Assembly: GCA_021234155.1 (NCBI GenBank)
Contig: JAJEKV010000002.1
Coordinates: 42,895,203 to 42,959,202, forward strand
Direction: 5' to 3'
DNA from: Isoetes taiwanensis
Taxonomy: Eukaryota; Streptophyta; Lycopodiopsida; Isoetales; Isoetaceae
DNA: 64,000 bases
The position numbers and the translations under genes are program-made. Under the pieces are notes generated by a model. It did not search any database. It worked only from the letters and a program-made list of their open reading frames with translations, and was not told the origin of the DNA. Positions 1 to 11,116 of this stretch are shown here, piece by piece. Numbering within the stretch: the stretch's first letter is position 1; each line of letters opens with the position of its first letter.

Positions 1-1352
1 CCACAATCTGAAGGCAATGCACCTGCTTCAGCACCAAATGCGTCATTTCCAAGTGCTGTAGCTGCTTCACTTTCAAGTTCTACAGGTATCTCGAAGAAGC
101 CTATAACACTTGGCGCAAAGAAACCTTCTGCAAAAGCTGGTGGCCTAGGGGTAAAGAAGCTTACTACGAAGGTACACACTACTTATAAATAGGTTTGAAC
201 ATGCCAACTAATGGCCAACTTACTTTTGTCGGACTTATGCTTTTGAGATTCTAAGGTTAACATATTTTGGTTCTGCAGCCAGCGGAGAGCTTGTACGATC
301 AGAAGCCTGCTGAAGTGGTAGTTGAAACTGTTTCTGCTCCAGTAACTGCAGTACAAACTGCTCCACGAACATCACGTTTCACATATAGTGATGAGGATAC
401 TACACATAGCACAAATGGCGCTACAGGACACATATCTGCGCCATCAAACAGTGGTGACTTCTTCTCATCATTCGCTAATACTTCTCGGAAATTACCATCC
501 AACAACCCCAAGGTAATAGCTTGTATTTGGAGGCACATGTTCTTTAAATTATGAGGAAATAGATTAAGTTTAGAATGCATCATGGAAATTACATTTCTCA
601 CCTTGTCTTAAAAACTACGAGGGATGGAATAATTTTAGAATTATCTTGTTTTATCTAAAGCACTTTGTATTTTATTTTATTTTCTGGTTTACTTTCTGAA
701 GAGTACATGGTTACAGATTGAAGAGAGCACCGAGGCACAAAAAAAATTTGCAAATGCAAAGGCTATTTCATCTTCACAATTCTTCAATGAGAATAAACCA
801 AGTGATGCTGATAACCATGTTCGTCTTCAGAAGTTTGTGGTATGAGACCTATTCTATTTCTGCTTCTTGTAAAATATTATAAGTGTGCCTCTGCATACAT
901 TGAGGCTATGGAACCTGAACGAGCTGGTCTGTTTGTTGAACAGAATTCATCATCCATATCTAGTGCTGACTTTTTTGATCGGGATGAAAATTCAAGTGCA
1001 TCTGTGGTTGATGTCACTGCCAGTGACCTTGTGGCAAGACTCTCTATGCAGGTAGCTATTACCTCATATTTGTAATTTCGTAAAAGCTATAAGCAAATGT
1101 GCTGGCAACATTTGTTTCATCTATCATTTTGTGAAACGTTTTTGGCTTTGAGATTGAGTAGTCTTGCTATACACCATGAAAAGTTCCTTGCTGTAAGATT
1201 TAGTAGTTTTATCATCTTTAATGTCTTTATTGTATCTTCAGGCTACACAGGATATGTCTACAGTAAAGGAAATTGCAGGCAAAACAGGAAAGAGATTATT
1301 GTCTATTGCCTTAGATGGTATGGTGGCAGTGTCTGAGATGTTGGATGGCTGA
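1..1352 (+). CDS. ADP-ribosylation factor GTPase-activating protein, AGD8/9/10-like, 3' part
   Basis: C-terminal part of an ArfGAP of the plant AGD8/9/10 (ArfGAP2/3, yeast Glo3) class, which stimulates GTP hydrolysis on ARF1 and acts with the COPI coat at the Golgi. The zinc-finger GAP domain lies off the left edge. Five phase-0 exons join in one frame: 1-171, 279-512, 717-839, 944-1051 and 1242-1352 (TGA at 1350-1352), each bounded by GT...AG. Recognition rests on LGAKKPSAKAGGLGVKKL followed by LYDQKPAE, AQKKFANAKAISSSQFF, and a second ISSADFFDRD; paired ISSxxFF blocks are the Glo3 motif. The tail QDMSTVKEIAGKTGKRL matches the usual family C-terminus, where an amphipathic helix senses membrane. 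The 839/944 junction is the least certain; a donor at 837 would drop one residue. Which paralogue it is cannot be decided. Confidence 0.88.
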
Positions 1353-2140
1353 ATTCTCAAGGTAATGCCAGCTATTAGGGCAATACTAGAGGCTGAACTT
1401 AAGGCAAGCCTTTTTCTAACATATACTATTTTCTTTAATATTTTTGGAGATTAGTATTAGTTTCTCAGAGTTGAGAATGCATCCTGTCAGGCCATTCTAT
1501 GTTATCATATGGTCGCCATTCAATTGTAGCCATATCATTGCACTCCTAAAATGCACCAACGCTGCATTGGTGTGGAAACACAATACTTATTTAGCACAAG
1601 CAAAGCTTACAAATTCTTGAGTTGTACATTGATACTTGAAGAGGCACCTAAATCATTTGCTATTTTTGCAAGTGGAAGGATTGAAGGGTTTGTGTCCTTA
1701 TTAACTATTTGGGTGTATAAATTTTCTTCTTGCATGCCCTTTTATTGTGCCCTTGTTTTTGGAACACAATTGATAATCATTTTCCATTCACTTAATATTA
1801 TTAGGTTGAACAGTGGTGTATAGGACTACAAACCAAACCCAGCGTTAAGCTGCTAAGTTGGCTACATGATAACGGTGTTGAATGAAACTCTGTGCTATTT
1901 AACAAATTTTTTGACTTCACAGAAAGCCTCTTGTTCTGCTATTTTTATTGCCTTTTGTAGTAGGGTGTGCATTTTTTTCGGAGGACAATAGTAGCATAAG
2001 AGGAGTTTTAAGGAGCTGCCAGCTGTCTTCAGAAGAAAAGCTTCAATTAAACGTCATCTTCATTTTGAAACATTGGTGCTCGAAAATGAAATTTAGGTTT
2101 GTGCCTGTCTGTGCTTGTGTTAACCAAGATTAGGCGTGCT

Positions 2141-2182
2141 TTAGGCCTATAAATGCAGGCTTTAGGCCTAAATATGCAGGCT
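2141..2182. repeat. 21-bp tandem duplication
   Basis: Two head-to-tail copies of TTAGGCCTATAAATGCAGGC-type sequence (2141-2161 and 2162-2182) differ at two adjacent positions (TAT versus AAT after GGCC). No coding frame is implied. Confidence 0.85.
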
Positions 2183-2492
2183 CTTTGTTGCCGCTAGAAC
2201 AGCTATGCTCGTCGATACAATGTAGCACTAGCCTTGCTATCACTAGCCTTGCTCATTTTGCATTCTACAGTGTACTTGTTGGAAGCAATAGCCTATGTTT
2301 TCCTGATGCTATATCGCATGGTTGGGTGCAATTACTCTAAAATGACATGTAAATTATAATATGGAATGGTATTTATGTAAAATGTTAGTTGTAAGTGACG
2401 TAATTACACCTCAAAAATGCATTATGCTTGGTAATTAATGGGTAGGGTGGGTTGTATCCCTATTCGATGTAATTGCATCCCAACTATGCTTA

Positions 2493-2597
2493 GTAATTGA
2501 TGGGCACAACCCTGCAAAACTACTCGGTGGCACTCATGGCGACTCATGGGCCATTTTGTGGTTTTATAGGGCATGAAACCTGCTGCCCATCAATTAC
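2493..2597. repeat. Small inverted-repeat unit (MITE-like)
   Basis: GTAATTGATGGGCA at 2493-2506 is the exact reverse complement of 2584-2597. The 105-bp unit could be a miniature inverted-repeat element. A diverged direct copy of the left arm lies at about 2430 (GGTAATTAATGGGTA). No target duplication is evident. Confidence 0.45.
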
Positions 2598-2724
2598 CTA
2601 GTAGTACATAATATAGTGCAAACTATAGTTCTAGGAATTCGGCACAACTGGTCCCACATAATTTTGTGTCTGTCAGTGTACGCCGCTACTAGGTCCTGCA
2701 ATGATGGTTTTGTGCGGTTTCTTG

Positions 2725-2730
2725 CCCCCC

Positions 2731-2764
<34 letters not shown>
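2725..2764. repeat. C7-A33 homopolymer
   Basis: Seven C (2725-2731) followed by 33 A (2732-2764). Such a run is typical of a retroposed poly(A) tail or a slippage-prone tract, but I see no retrotransposon body immediately upstream, so length in the real genome is uncertain. Confidence 0.9.
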
Positions 2765-2766
<2 letters not shown>

Positions 2767-3326
2767 GCTGGGTCGTTGAATATCTTTATTTTTACTTCTC
2801 CCACGCCTGAAGATGGGCGAGCTAATCTACTGTGCATTTATTATTTCGTTGGTCATTCAAGTGCCTTTCTTTTCCTGTATTTTAAGGCATTGTAATTCGA
2901 TGAGGGCTTACCTCAGAGCATTAGAAAAGAAATCTTTGATTTGGTTTATTTTGCTAAGGGCAGCTTCCCATTAGCATCGCACCTGTATTTCATATCTGTG
3001 CCATAATAGGCAAAATATAAGCAGAGGAACAATGGTGGAATGCAAGCAATTTTCGTTGTCAAAGAAGCCATTCAAGTTACCAACAAGAAGAAAGCACTAG
3101 AAGACGAACCTGATGTGCCACTACAAGACAAACACGATTTCAAACATGTAGGATTTGGAACCGCATTTTTGCCTTCCGTTCTATTACCATTTAATTCAAG
3201 TGCATATTACCTACTTGCTTTAACCAATACATGAAATTTATTGTGGCGGCCATGGCCACGACAAACATTTCTCTTCGCTAAATGCCTTACTAAGGGGGAT
3301 TTTGTGTTCAGTTGAAATCGTGTGAT

Positions 3327-3933
3327 CGTAATGCACACCTAGGCAGAATTACTGCATTTTTCTGCTGATTTTATACCCCGCAATTCTCTCTCCGCCTGTG
3401 TACAGCGGCGCCGCCAGTATTTTGTGGCTATGGCGGATCAGAATACTGTGGCTATGGCGGACTATGGCGGATCAGCTCTCCTGGCGACCCTTCCTTCACA
3501 TCTCTTCTTCTTAAGCCAGCATAGCTAAGGAGAGCAAATCAAAGTGATGCACTCTTGCCGGATGTTTGAAGTAGAGCAGTTTGAATAGCAGAGAGCCAGA
3601 GGCAGAGGGTTTTTATAAGGCGAACAGAGCTTTCTTCTTTCTTGCCAGCGATCGGCATCGCCATAGCTGTTCTTGGTCGGTCTTCCAGGGTTGAAAAGGG
3701 ACTCCATTTTCTTCGCTTTTTGGCTATGGCGGATTCAGAGCTTTCAATGTCTCCGGTGGTCCGTCTTTTGAAGCGCCTCCGATCCGCCGATCGCCTTGGA
3801 AAGCTTGGCCGTTCCGACGATGAAATTGATCCATAGCCGTTCAAGGGAAAAATGCCATAGCCGTTCTGGTCCTCTGTTCTCCTCCGTTCAGCAAATTTTT
3901 TATTTTCGTAATTCTGCCTAGGTGTGCATTACG
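3327..3933. mobile_element. Non-autonomous DNA transposon with 26-bp inverted ends
   Basis: The 26 bases at 3327-3352 (CGTAATGCACACCTAGGCAG...) are the exact reverse complement of 3908-3933. Inside the left end the motif GGCTATGGCGGA is repeated (about 3426, 3450, 3464), and the same motif occurs inverted near the right end (CCATAGCCGTTC twice, 3832-3870). Subterminal repeats of this sort usually bind transposase. There is no transposase reading frame, so it would need a partner in trans. No clear target-site duplication flanks it, so the superfamily is unassigned. Confidence 0.7.
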
Positions 3934-3935
3934 TA

Positions 3936-4094
3936 AGGGAAAGTTCTATGTCTTGGAATATTCCCTCGGGAATATTCTCTCGGCGGGCCGCCAGACTCGG
4001 CGGCGCTGTGGCTTCGCCGCTTGGGCGCCGCCTCGTCTGGCGGCTCCGCCTCGAGAAATTCCCTCGTGGAATTTCCTCGACTAGAACTTTCCCT
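3936..4094. mobile_element. Second inverted-repeat element, GC-rich fold-back
   Basis: AGGGAAAGTTCTA at 3936-3948 is inverted at the right end (TAGAACTTTCCCT, ending 4094), and the centre folds: GCCGCCAGAC at 3987-3996 pairs exactly with GTCTGGCGGC at 4035-4044. It begins two bases after the neighbouring element ends. GC content is far above the surroundings. The insertion duplication cannot be fixed. Confidence 0.55.
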
Positions 4095-4177
4095 AGTACA
4101 TAAATGTGCAGTTGAAGCTTCTAATAAAGTAACCCAAGATTTGCAAGACCAATCTTTCGGGAAATCTAGAGATTGCA

Positions 4178-4446
4178 CAGAATCAGCAAAAGCAATATGC
4201 AAATAAGAAAAGACAAAGAGTTGAATTTCGTCAAAGAGACATGGTATTCTTGCATGTCAATCCAAAACAAGAATGTTGAAGTTCCCCAATTGCTAGAAAA
4301 CTAGCATCGTGATTTGCAGGACCCGTCAAGATCTGAGGAGGATTGGACCAAAATCGTATAAGTTAGAGTTGTTATCACAATTGAAAGTATACAACGTGTT
4401 TTGCATTGATAATTTGAGGAAATATATGCTTGATTAGCACTATAAA
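4178..4446 (+). pseudogene. Ty3/gypsy integrase C-terminal remnant
   Basis: Conceptual reading gives QQKQYANKKRQRVEFRQRDM then VFLHVNPKQE, and farther on RRIGPKSYKLELLSQLKVYN with FCIDNLRKYM. This is the stretch after the gypsy integrase core (Y-A-D-x-x-R, GD-x-V, IGP-x-x-Y-x-L-x-L, VFH-x-S-x-L-R-x-Y). In-frame stops and shifts make it a dead fragment, truncated on the 5' side near the fold-back element at 3936-4094. Confidence 0.7.
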
Positions 4447-5104
4447 GCGTGATTTAATTAATCTGAGAGAATAACATAGTTTTGAGAATTTGGACCTATT
4501 GCTCAAGCTGAAATAATTTCTTCTACTTCTTAAGCTCAAGTATCCACCAAAATTGTCGATAGCAACAAAATTATAGATACAAAATTATTTGATGGATTGG
4601 TAGCTACCAAAATTATTGATGGTATATGCATACAAATTATTAATGTGTACATGATACTTGTGTATACACAATAATGTTGCTCTAGCTAACATCAATAATT
4701 TTATGGGTATAAATACAGCATTCGTTTGCCATGTTTCAATGTCCTGCCAGCGTGACGTCGCTATTGCCTGCTCGCCCTGAACATATCGACTCCATTACTT
4801 GCTAATGACTATGATTTATGTAGATGCACACTGAGAGGGTTGCTCCTTGATCCCTACCTGCAAGGAATAGCTAATGGTCTCGAGAGAGATTCCCCCGGGC
4901 TCCATTGTGTTGTTATCCATCTTGTTTGAGTTCCAGAGCGTGACGCCTATGTGCTTATTGGAATCATCTTACGTGGCCATTTGTAAGCGATATAACATAT
5001 AGTAAAGTACAGGAGCTCACATGTTAAGATAAGTAATGAATATCATAATGAATTTGATCTAGTTTTTCATACCTTGAAGGAGTGCAAGATCACCTGAAGG
5101 TGGA
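4447..5104. other. Intergenic stretch, nothing recognised
   Basis: AT-rich DNA with repeated AATTATTGAT/AAATTATTGAT words around 4550-4700. No open frame of note and no recognised repeat family. Confidence 0.5.
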
Positions 5105-8095
5105 CCTCAGGAATTCTCAGCCTCATCATTAACTTCTTTAGCCACTAATTCTTGCACTTGGATCCCTACACTATTAGGGAACACCACGAACAATAGCTTG
5201 GTCTTTACAACCCAGCCATAGTCTATTGTTTCTAAATGCTGATAGCGTGGCGGGTCATTGGGATTTGGTCTCCACTCCTTACTCCAACAATCCCTATCCT
5301 GCATTGCGTATGAGGTGCCCTTTCTAGCAACTGGCTCTCACCAAGAGACAAATACCTCTTCATAATGAGGGAGATTTGGATCTTGTATTTGGTCCTTCTC
5401 GACAAAGGCCATCCATATAGGGCACTTATCATGTGGTCTGGTGAGCAAGAGCATTGCTTTCTTGACATCTTGGTAAGGGTCAAAAATTTCGACTGGGTTC
5501 TTAGGTCGACCGAAATAGGACCCTACACAATGAGCTGGTTCGATGTGGTTCAGCCACCAACTCATTCTCGGGTTCTTCCAATGCACTATGCCTAGTGCTG
5601 AGCCAAAAATCTTGAATGACTTCTCTACTGGCTTGAACATCCCCAAGCACACGCATCAAAGAGAACCAGTAATCAATGACCTCATTCATATATGTGTTGG
5701 GACCATGAGTTGTTGCCAACCCTAGAGATAACTGCCCAGTGCATCATGTATTTGGCAATAGATAATCTCAATGCACCTGCTTCTTTCAAGCTCCCATATG
5801 GTTGGACGACCTTAGGTGATCTTGTCGGGATTATAGGAAGAACATTGTCATCTTCCTTCCACATCTTGATTCCTTTTTCTAGGAGCCACTCTCGATGCCT
5901 TGGCCTCATCTTGTAGTACATGAGTGGCCACCCATCTTTAGTGCAGAATTTGAAGAGAAGAGGTTCTAAATGACTACATAAACGGTTCTTTTTGTCATGA
6001 AGCCTTTCACAAATTCCTTCCAATTAGGTACCTTAGTGACAAGATAGGGTGCAGGAGACTCGAAACTACACTCTCTAAAGAGTTGCATAAGCTCGGGAAT
6101 AGTCAATGCATCCGATCTTCTCAAGAGAGTTGAGTAGTTTCCAAAGAGGGCATCTATGTCATCATGGATATCTCTGACCATCATGAACCCCAGCTGCACT
6201 TGATCAAAGACCCAACCAAAACTAGGTATGACAAGTATGAGATAGATATATGTTCATGTTCTGACCTGAGCAATTATCTAGCTGCAAGTAGCGCCTCCTA
6301 GGTAGCTTCTTTGTTTCCATAAGCCCCTTTGGAGGAAGCAAGAAATCATTTCTAGTGCCATTGACTACCATTGTCCTCAAAGCTTCGGTGTTTAAAATTG
6401 TTTCTGTCCAACAGCTTTCAGGCCAATCTGCATCTCTCAAATGGCCTTAACTGTCATTAGATGCATTCTCGAGAGCCTTGAACACATGATTCAAGGATTC
6501 AACATGAAAGTTGGAATCGTCAGGCCAAAGGTCCAATGAAAAGTGGTCTAACTTGTCCATGCATCAAAGCACCTGTTAGACTCACCTTGAGGCGTTCTCT
6601 TCTCCACATAGATTTTGCTAGATTTTCTAGACAGGGAACCATAGTCTTATTCGGATCCATTTTATTATGTATAATGGTTAAGGCATGCTCTGGAGAGCGG
6701 TGAGATAAAGCTCTCTAGGACCAGTAAAGACTTCTACATGAGATTTGAGCTGTCATATGTGCTTTTCTTTCAATTGCAAGCTCTCTTCTTTCATTTGGAT
6801 CTCTTGTCTTAGCAACCTTTTCCTTTATCATGGTACAACTATCACACTTAGAGAATGCTATTCTCTTACCAATTGCAACCTCTGAATGGTTCTTCTTCCA
6901 TCCAGATAGAAAGGGTAAGGGAAAGACATGCTTTCCTATCATCTCTATAATGGTAATATCTATCTCCGAATGTATATCTTTTTTAGTCAATATGGAAGCC
7001 AACCACTTCACATTTTGTCTGATGTCCTCACTCATAATTTTTGAGCGGTATGGCATCGTTTCTCCATTTTCATCTATATACATAGATAGCACAATCAGTC
7101 AGTGTACGAGATCTTGTCTTCTTAGAACCAAGACGAGCTTGTAAAATGTAGAAATGGGAATGCCATAAGCTTTATGCTATGTTTTACGCACACTTGCTTG
7201 TTATTCAACATTATTTCTTTCGCATTACCATTTTTAGAGCATAGATCTAGTATATTGTATGCAAAATTATGGGCTCCGAACATTTCATGTTCTAGTAAAA
7301 GGTCCTCATCTCAGCTATCTCTTTGAAACTGAAATTAACACAACATCTTCTCAAGCAATATAGTGATGACCTGAAGTCGAGAATAGCTTTAGCAGTGGTT
7401 TTCCTTTCCTATTTACTCAGGTCTAGACGTGCTCTTGATCTCTGATTGATCATCTTGTAGGGTCTTTTCCTAGATATGCTCACTTTCTATTTCAGAATAT
7501 ATGATTCATTCTCCACATTCTTCTCCTTGACCGCCACCACTAGTCTGGAAACGGGAACATTATCAACAAGCACCAATGCTATTGGCCATCTCACCAGATC
7601 ATGCACTTGCGGCATTTCTACGCATGCTTGGCAATGCATTGTAATCTTGGCAGGCATAGGAAACATACCCATGATAGTAGCTGTTAACCATTCATCACCC
7701 AACTTCATGTCACCTATAGCATGGTTTGATCCGAAACAATGATGACGCCAGTTCCGTAAGCCAAATTGCAGCATTCATGCAACAAAGTACATGGCTTCTC
7801 TACAAGCTCATCTCTAGATATCCATTGCAGTATGTTGGTCTCTTCTATTTCAAATGTATCCTTTCCTCCGTCTTGCCAATTTATGTGCTTAATCTGTGTC
7901 GGAGGGGTGTAAACCTCCTCTATCTCGCTCAAGAGACCTTTGCTATCTTTCTTCTGCCAAAGAATGAAGGCACCCATAGCCTCACAAAGCGTCTCCATCT
8001 TTGCCTCCAGATATGGCAATGGCAACTGCCCATCAAAGACATTTTGAAGAGACACAACAACCAGCCCCCTATGGCACGGGAACATTGTCATGGTG
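5105..8095 (-). pseudogene. Decayed transposase-like gene (resembles DUF7869 proteins)
   Basis: A series of minus-strand open segments reads, from 8095 down to 5105, as one large protein broken by shifts and stops. Diagnostic pieces are YLQLDNCSGQN (about 6280), then DIHDDIDALFGNYSTLLRR with TIPELMQLFRE (about 6100-6190), PHLV-like PYLVTKVPNWKEFVKGF, and a C-terminal tract with CTKDGWPLMYYKMRP, NPNDPPRYQHLETIDYGWVV. The D-N-C-x-G-Q-N plus (H-x)-D-x-D-x-x-F-G pair is how I recognise DUF7869-type proteins, which look like DDE nucleases from mobile elements. A Cys pair lies at about 6840 (KCDSCTMIKEK). Upstream pieces at 7487-8091 are probably its N-terminal half, but that join is inference. No terminal repeats were found. 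Confidence 0.5.
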
Positions 8096-8269
8096 CATGA
8101 AATTGTGTACTCTGCCTTCTGCTACCTTCTTATCGACCATGCGAAGCTCCACGAGATCTTCCATCATGCAGAAGTAATTGCTCGTCAGCATCGCGGCGGC
8201 AATCCTTGCAAATAAATACTGAAGGTTCAACCTTTTCAGAAACACACACCCTATAAAGTTTCAGCGTAA

Positions 8270-8305
8270 TGCTGAACAAGATCGCGATGGCGATGTTTGT
8301 TAGCA
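8270..8305. repeat. Imperfect hairpin
   Basis: TGCTGAACAAGATCGC and GCGATGTTTGTTAGCA form a 16-base imperfect stem around GATG. Its core (ATCGC...GCGAT) matches the hairpins at 9.65 and 9.76 kb. Confidence 0.6.
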
Positions 8306-9649
8306 GTACACTGTAACCAAGAGGATGTGCAATCTGTATTAAGCATATGCCACCTAACGTAAATCTATGCTTAAAAAAATTGCTGGACTAGCCTTCTGCA
8401 TTTCATAATGTCCATACTACATGAACAAATTGCACTTACTCACAATGAAAGCATAATGATGTATAAGATTGATGTGGCCTTTTTTTCGAGCTCGCAGACA
8501 AGACTCTTCGGAATATGGGTCGAGTAGGAGCTGAAAACATGCAATCAAGCCATCAAACATCATAATTACCAGGCTATTTAAAGAGCTACAACGACTGCAG
8601 TTCTAGTTTGCAGATGCAAACAAAGCATTTTGCTTAAATAGCATGCTGCACAAATCAAATACCACGGTTCTTGAAGTGTTATAGTGGTTGAAGCATAGGT
8701 CTGCTGATGTATTCTTGACAAGAAGACATGAAATATAGAATATTAGGAATATTAAGGCGTTACAACAATTGCAAATAGCAACTGTAGGGTTAAAAATCGA
8801 GCCTATTCACCAAAGGGTGCGTGGACCTGCTAAGAAATCTGTTACTAGTCTAACCTGTAAATTAAAGCGTTGTATTATGATATTTGAGGCAACAATTATC
8901 ACGCACTTTGTATTTGTGTGCGGGCGACTTCAATTTCGAGGTGCAATTTTGAGGTGGTTTGTATATGTGTGTGGGCCGGAGGGATCTGCCTTGGCGAGCT
9001 GCAGTTCCTGTTCAATAATTTTACGCCTGGCCAGTGCCTTTAGAGACAGAACATTCCCAGAATATTCAAATGTTGAAACAAGCTGTCCATTCCATTCATA
9101 ATTTTAGTGTCAGTTTATGGCATAAAGGACGGTACATTATTCCGTGGATGTTTTATGGTTTGAGTCGTCATTAATAGAGGCAGCTAGACGTTACTTTCGG
9201 GATTCAAATTTCACACTTGGACGTCCACATCATGCTGCAGTTCTTGCCCAGAAAAGTAACCTTTTACGCTAGATAGTACAGCCGCCGACATTAATAATGT
9301 CGTCGGTCATTATGGCCATTCTTGCACTGCCATCATTGTAGCGCAATTAATGACGCCAGTGTGGTTCACCTATAAATTTCTTATTTTCACGAAGAGTTGG
9401 AGAAAATAGTGAACGCTCAAAGAGATTGGCGCGCCTAGAACCTTCAGTGCCTGCAATATATTTCTAGTTTTTCGAACTTCCTACGCATCGCGATCCATGG
9501 CAAGAAGAGAGTCTCTCAAAGAAGGTTAGTTTCCGCACTTCTCTAGTTTAGTAAATGTCATCATCATTAGAATGAACGTATGCTCTCAAAGATCACGACC
9601 ACAATCTTGCTGAACAAAACATTTGTTTAGAATAGTATCCTCTGTCTTC

Positions 9650-9675
9650 GCTAGGATCGCGGCTGCGATCATAGC
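9650..9675. repeat. Hairpin, 11-bp stem with one mismatch
   Basis: GCTAGGATCGC pairs with GCGATCATAGC across the loop GGCT. Confidence 0.75.
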
Positions 9676-9760
9676 AAGCAGTGGTCAGAATGTGATAGAT
9701 AATTGTTGTACTATTGAGGCTAAAGTGTTTTTATCGTCATTACACTAAACAGAATGCTCA

Positions 9761-9784
9761 GCAATATCGCGTCCGCGATTTTGC
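9761..9784. repeat. Hairpin, 10-bp stem with one mismatch
   Basis: GCAATATCGC pairs with GCGATTTTGC across the loop GTCC. Confidence 0.75.
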
Positions 9785-9928
9785 GCAAATCATCTTAGTC
9801 TACGTTAGTACCATCTGTCTTCGCAAGGACTGCGGACACGATTCTTTCGAGCAGTGGTCAGAAAGTGGTAGAGATATGTTCTAGTATTCTTGCGATTCTT
9901 TTTTTTCCTAGTTTTTTCTTGCTATGCT

Positions 9929-9954
9929 CCAAAGAATCCGACCCGATTCTTTGG
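9929..9954. repeat. Hairpin, perfect 10-bp stem
   Basis: CCAAAGAATC pairs perfectly with GATTCTTTGG across the loop CGACCC. Confidence 0.8.
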
Positions 9955-10346
9955 ACATAATCTCTCGTATACTCCCGTTAACCTAACCGCAATTTTGCTT
10001 TTGAGCCTGATGTCGAGCCCATGTGGATCATCACACCGTCCAATGTTTGGAAGTGGTGCATAGAAATTTCAACAGCCATTCCACATATCAGAGGAGACCG
10101 TCAAAAAGATCTATGCATATTTTTGCGCATTGGTACAAATTCGGATGATATCGAGCAACCCCCTGCTGCCTATGCCACTCATTGGAAAGGAGCATGAAGA
10201 TGAAAAAATAAAAAAGAAATTTCAGACATACTTCACAAGTAAGTTGAGATACAATTGGGCTGTAATGGATGGTGGCCATGTCTTCAAATACAACTAAAGA
10301 CATCATACGCATATCACATTATTGTTCAGCTAGTGCCTAAGGACGG

Positions 10347-11116
10347 TTGCTTCCTGGGCTTCTTCTTAGCCAGTACAGCTTCACGTGTAGCACTCATGCA
10401 AGGAAAGCGAAGTGTGGCTTGAGATCTTTCTTGGAAATGCTAAAGAAAATGGCAAATCAGTCAACTGGTGTCTCGGAAGAAGAGAAAGCAGAGGACGAGA
10501 ATGTAGAACAAGGGGACCCTTCTAGGCCCAATCTCAGGATTACCCAAGGCACAGACTTGTTAAACCTGGATGAGATTTTAGACAAGCTGGATGAGAAGAG
10601 CTATGAGGAAAGGATGCAGGAGACGAAGAAACTTTTGGCATCCACTCAGAAAGGTGTTGACGCCTTAGAACCTACATTTCAAAAGCTAGAGAGTATAAAT
10701 CAATATTTTGAGCAGACACTGCCTGTTGTGGTAGAAAATCTATATTTGAATATCTACGTTCTGACGATAAGGAACAAGATGAGATGGAGATGGTTGGAAC
10801 ACAAGAGCACTCTATTTCATGTAAAAAATTAAAAATATTTCATCCTACTAAGTTTTCAGGTGAGCTGGAACGGAAATTACTTGGATATAGTGCCCCCCCC
10901 GACATTGAAGTGCTCCATGTTGCCGAAAATGTGCAGAGAATTACCCAGGCCATGGAAGTTGATGTACCAGATGTAACAGGTTATTCAGAGATGGGCACTT
11001 CTCAGGCTATAGAGATTGGGAGAGAGCATATTCGGCGAATAGATGATGGACTTGGTGTGACACCTAAATCCATATCAGAAACTCAGTTATTTCATTGCTC
11101 AGGCGATGTCCTGTAA
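10347..11116 (+). pseudogene. Frameshifted ORF of unknown function
   Basis: Two overlapping open frames read as one acidic, helical protein with a single shift. The first covers 10347-10832; its protein-like part ends near residue 130 (LNLDEILDKLDEKSYEERMQ, then LASTQKGVDALEPTFQKLES). The second frame picks up before 10784 with SIFEYLRSDDKEQDEMEMVG and runs to a stop at 11116 (FSGELERKLLGYSAPPDIEV). The crossover lies at about 10730-10760, where the first frame turns to unlikely sequence. It could be a broken gene, a sequencing slip, or two exons with a short intron. No family recognised. Hairpins of the 8.2-11.3 kb cluster lie on both sides. Confidence 0.4.

Larger units (their letters stand above)
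1353..3326. other. 3' flank of the ArfGAP gene; no gene recognised
   Basis: AT-rich 3' untranslated and intergenic DNA. Short open frames here show no family motif. It holds a 21-bp tandem duplication, a small inverted-repeat unit and a long homopolymer, each listed separately. The open frame at 3040-3234 (VTNKKKALEDEPDVPLQDKH) is the only protein-like stretch and matches nothing I recognise. Confidence 0.6.
9637..9980. repeat. Diverged direct duplication, period about 173 bp
   Basis: CTGTCTTCGCTAGGATCGCG (from about 9641) and CTGTCTTCGCAAGGACTGCG (from about 9814) start two related copies; both continue into GAGCAGTGGTCAGAA/GCAGTGGTCAGAA and GTGATAGATA/GTGGTAGAGATA. Each copy carries hairpins. 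Confidence 0.65.
8096..10346. other. Non-coding stretch with many short hairpins
   Basis: No convincing coding frame. The region is remarkable for short inverted repeats with related sequence, listed one by one, and for a diverged direct duplication near 9.64-9.98 kb. A TATA-like CTATAAATTTC at about 9371 precedes the hairpin-rich part, but nothing else supports a promoter. Confidence 0.55.

Noticed and set aside
2732-2764. Poly(A) tail of a retroposed gene
   Set aside because: No retroposed body or target duplication could be found beside it; a slippage tract is as likely.
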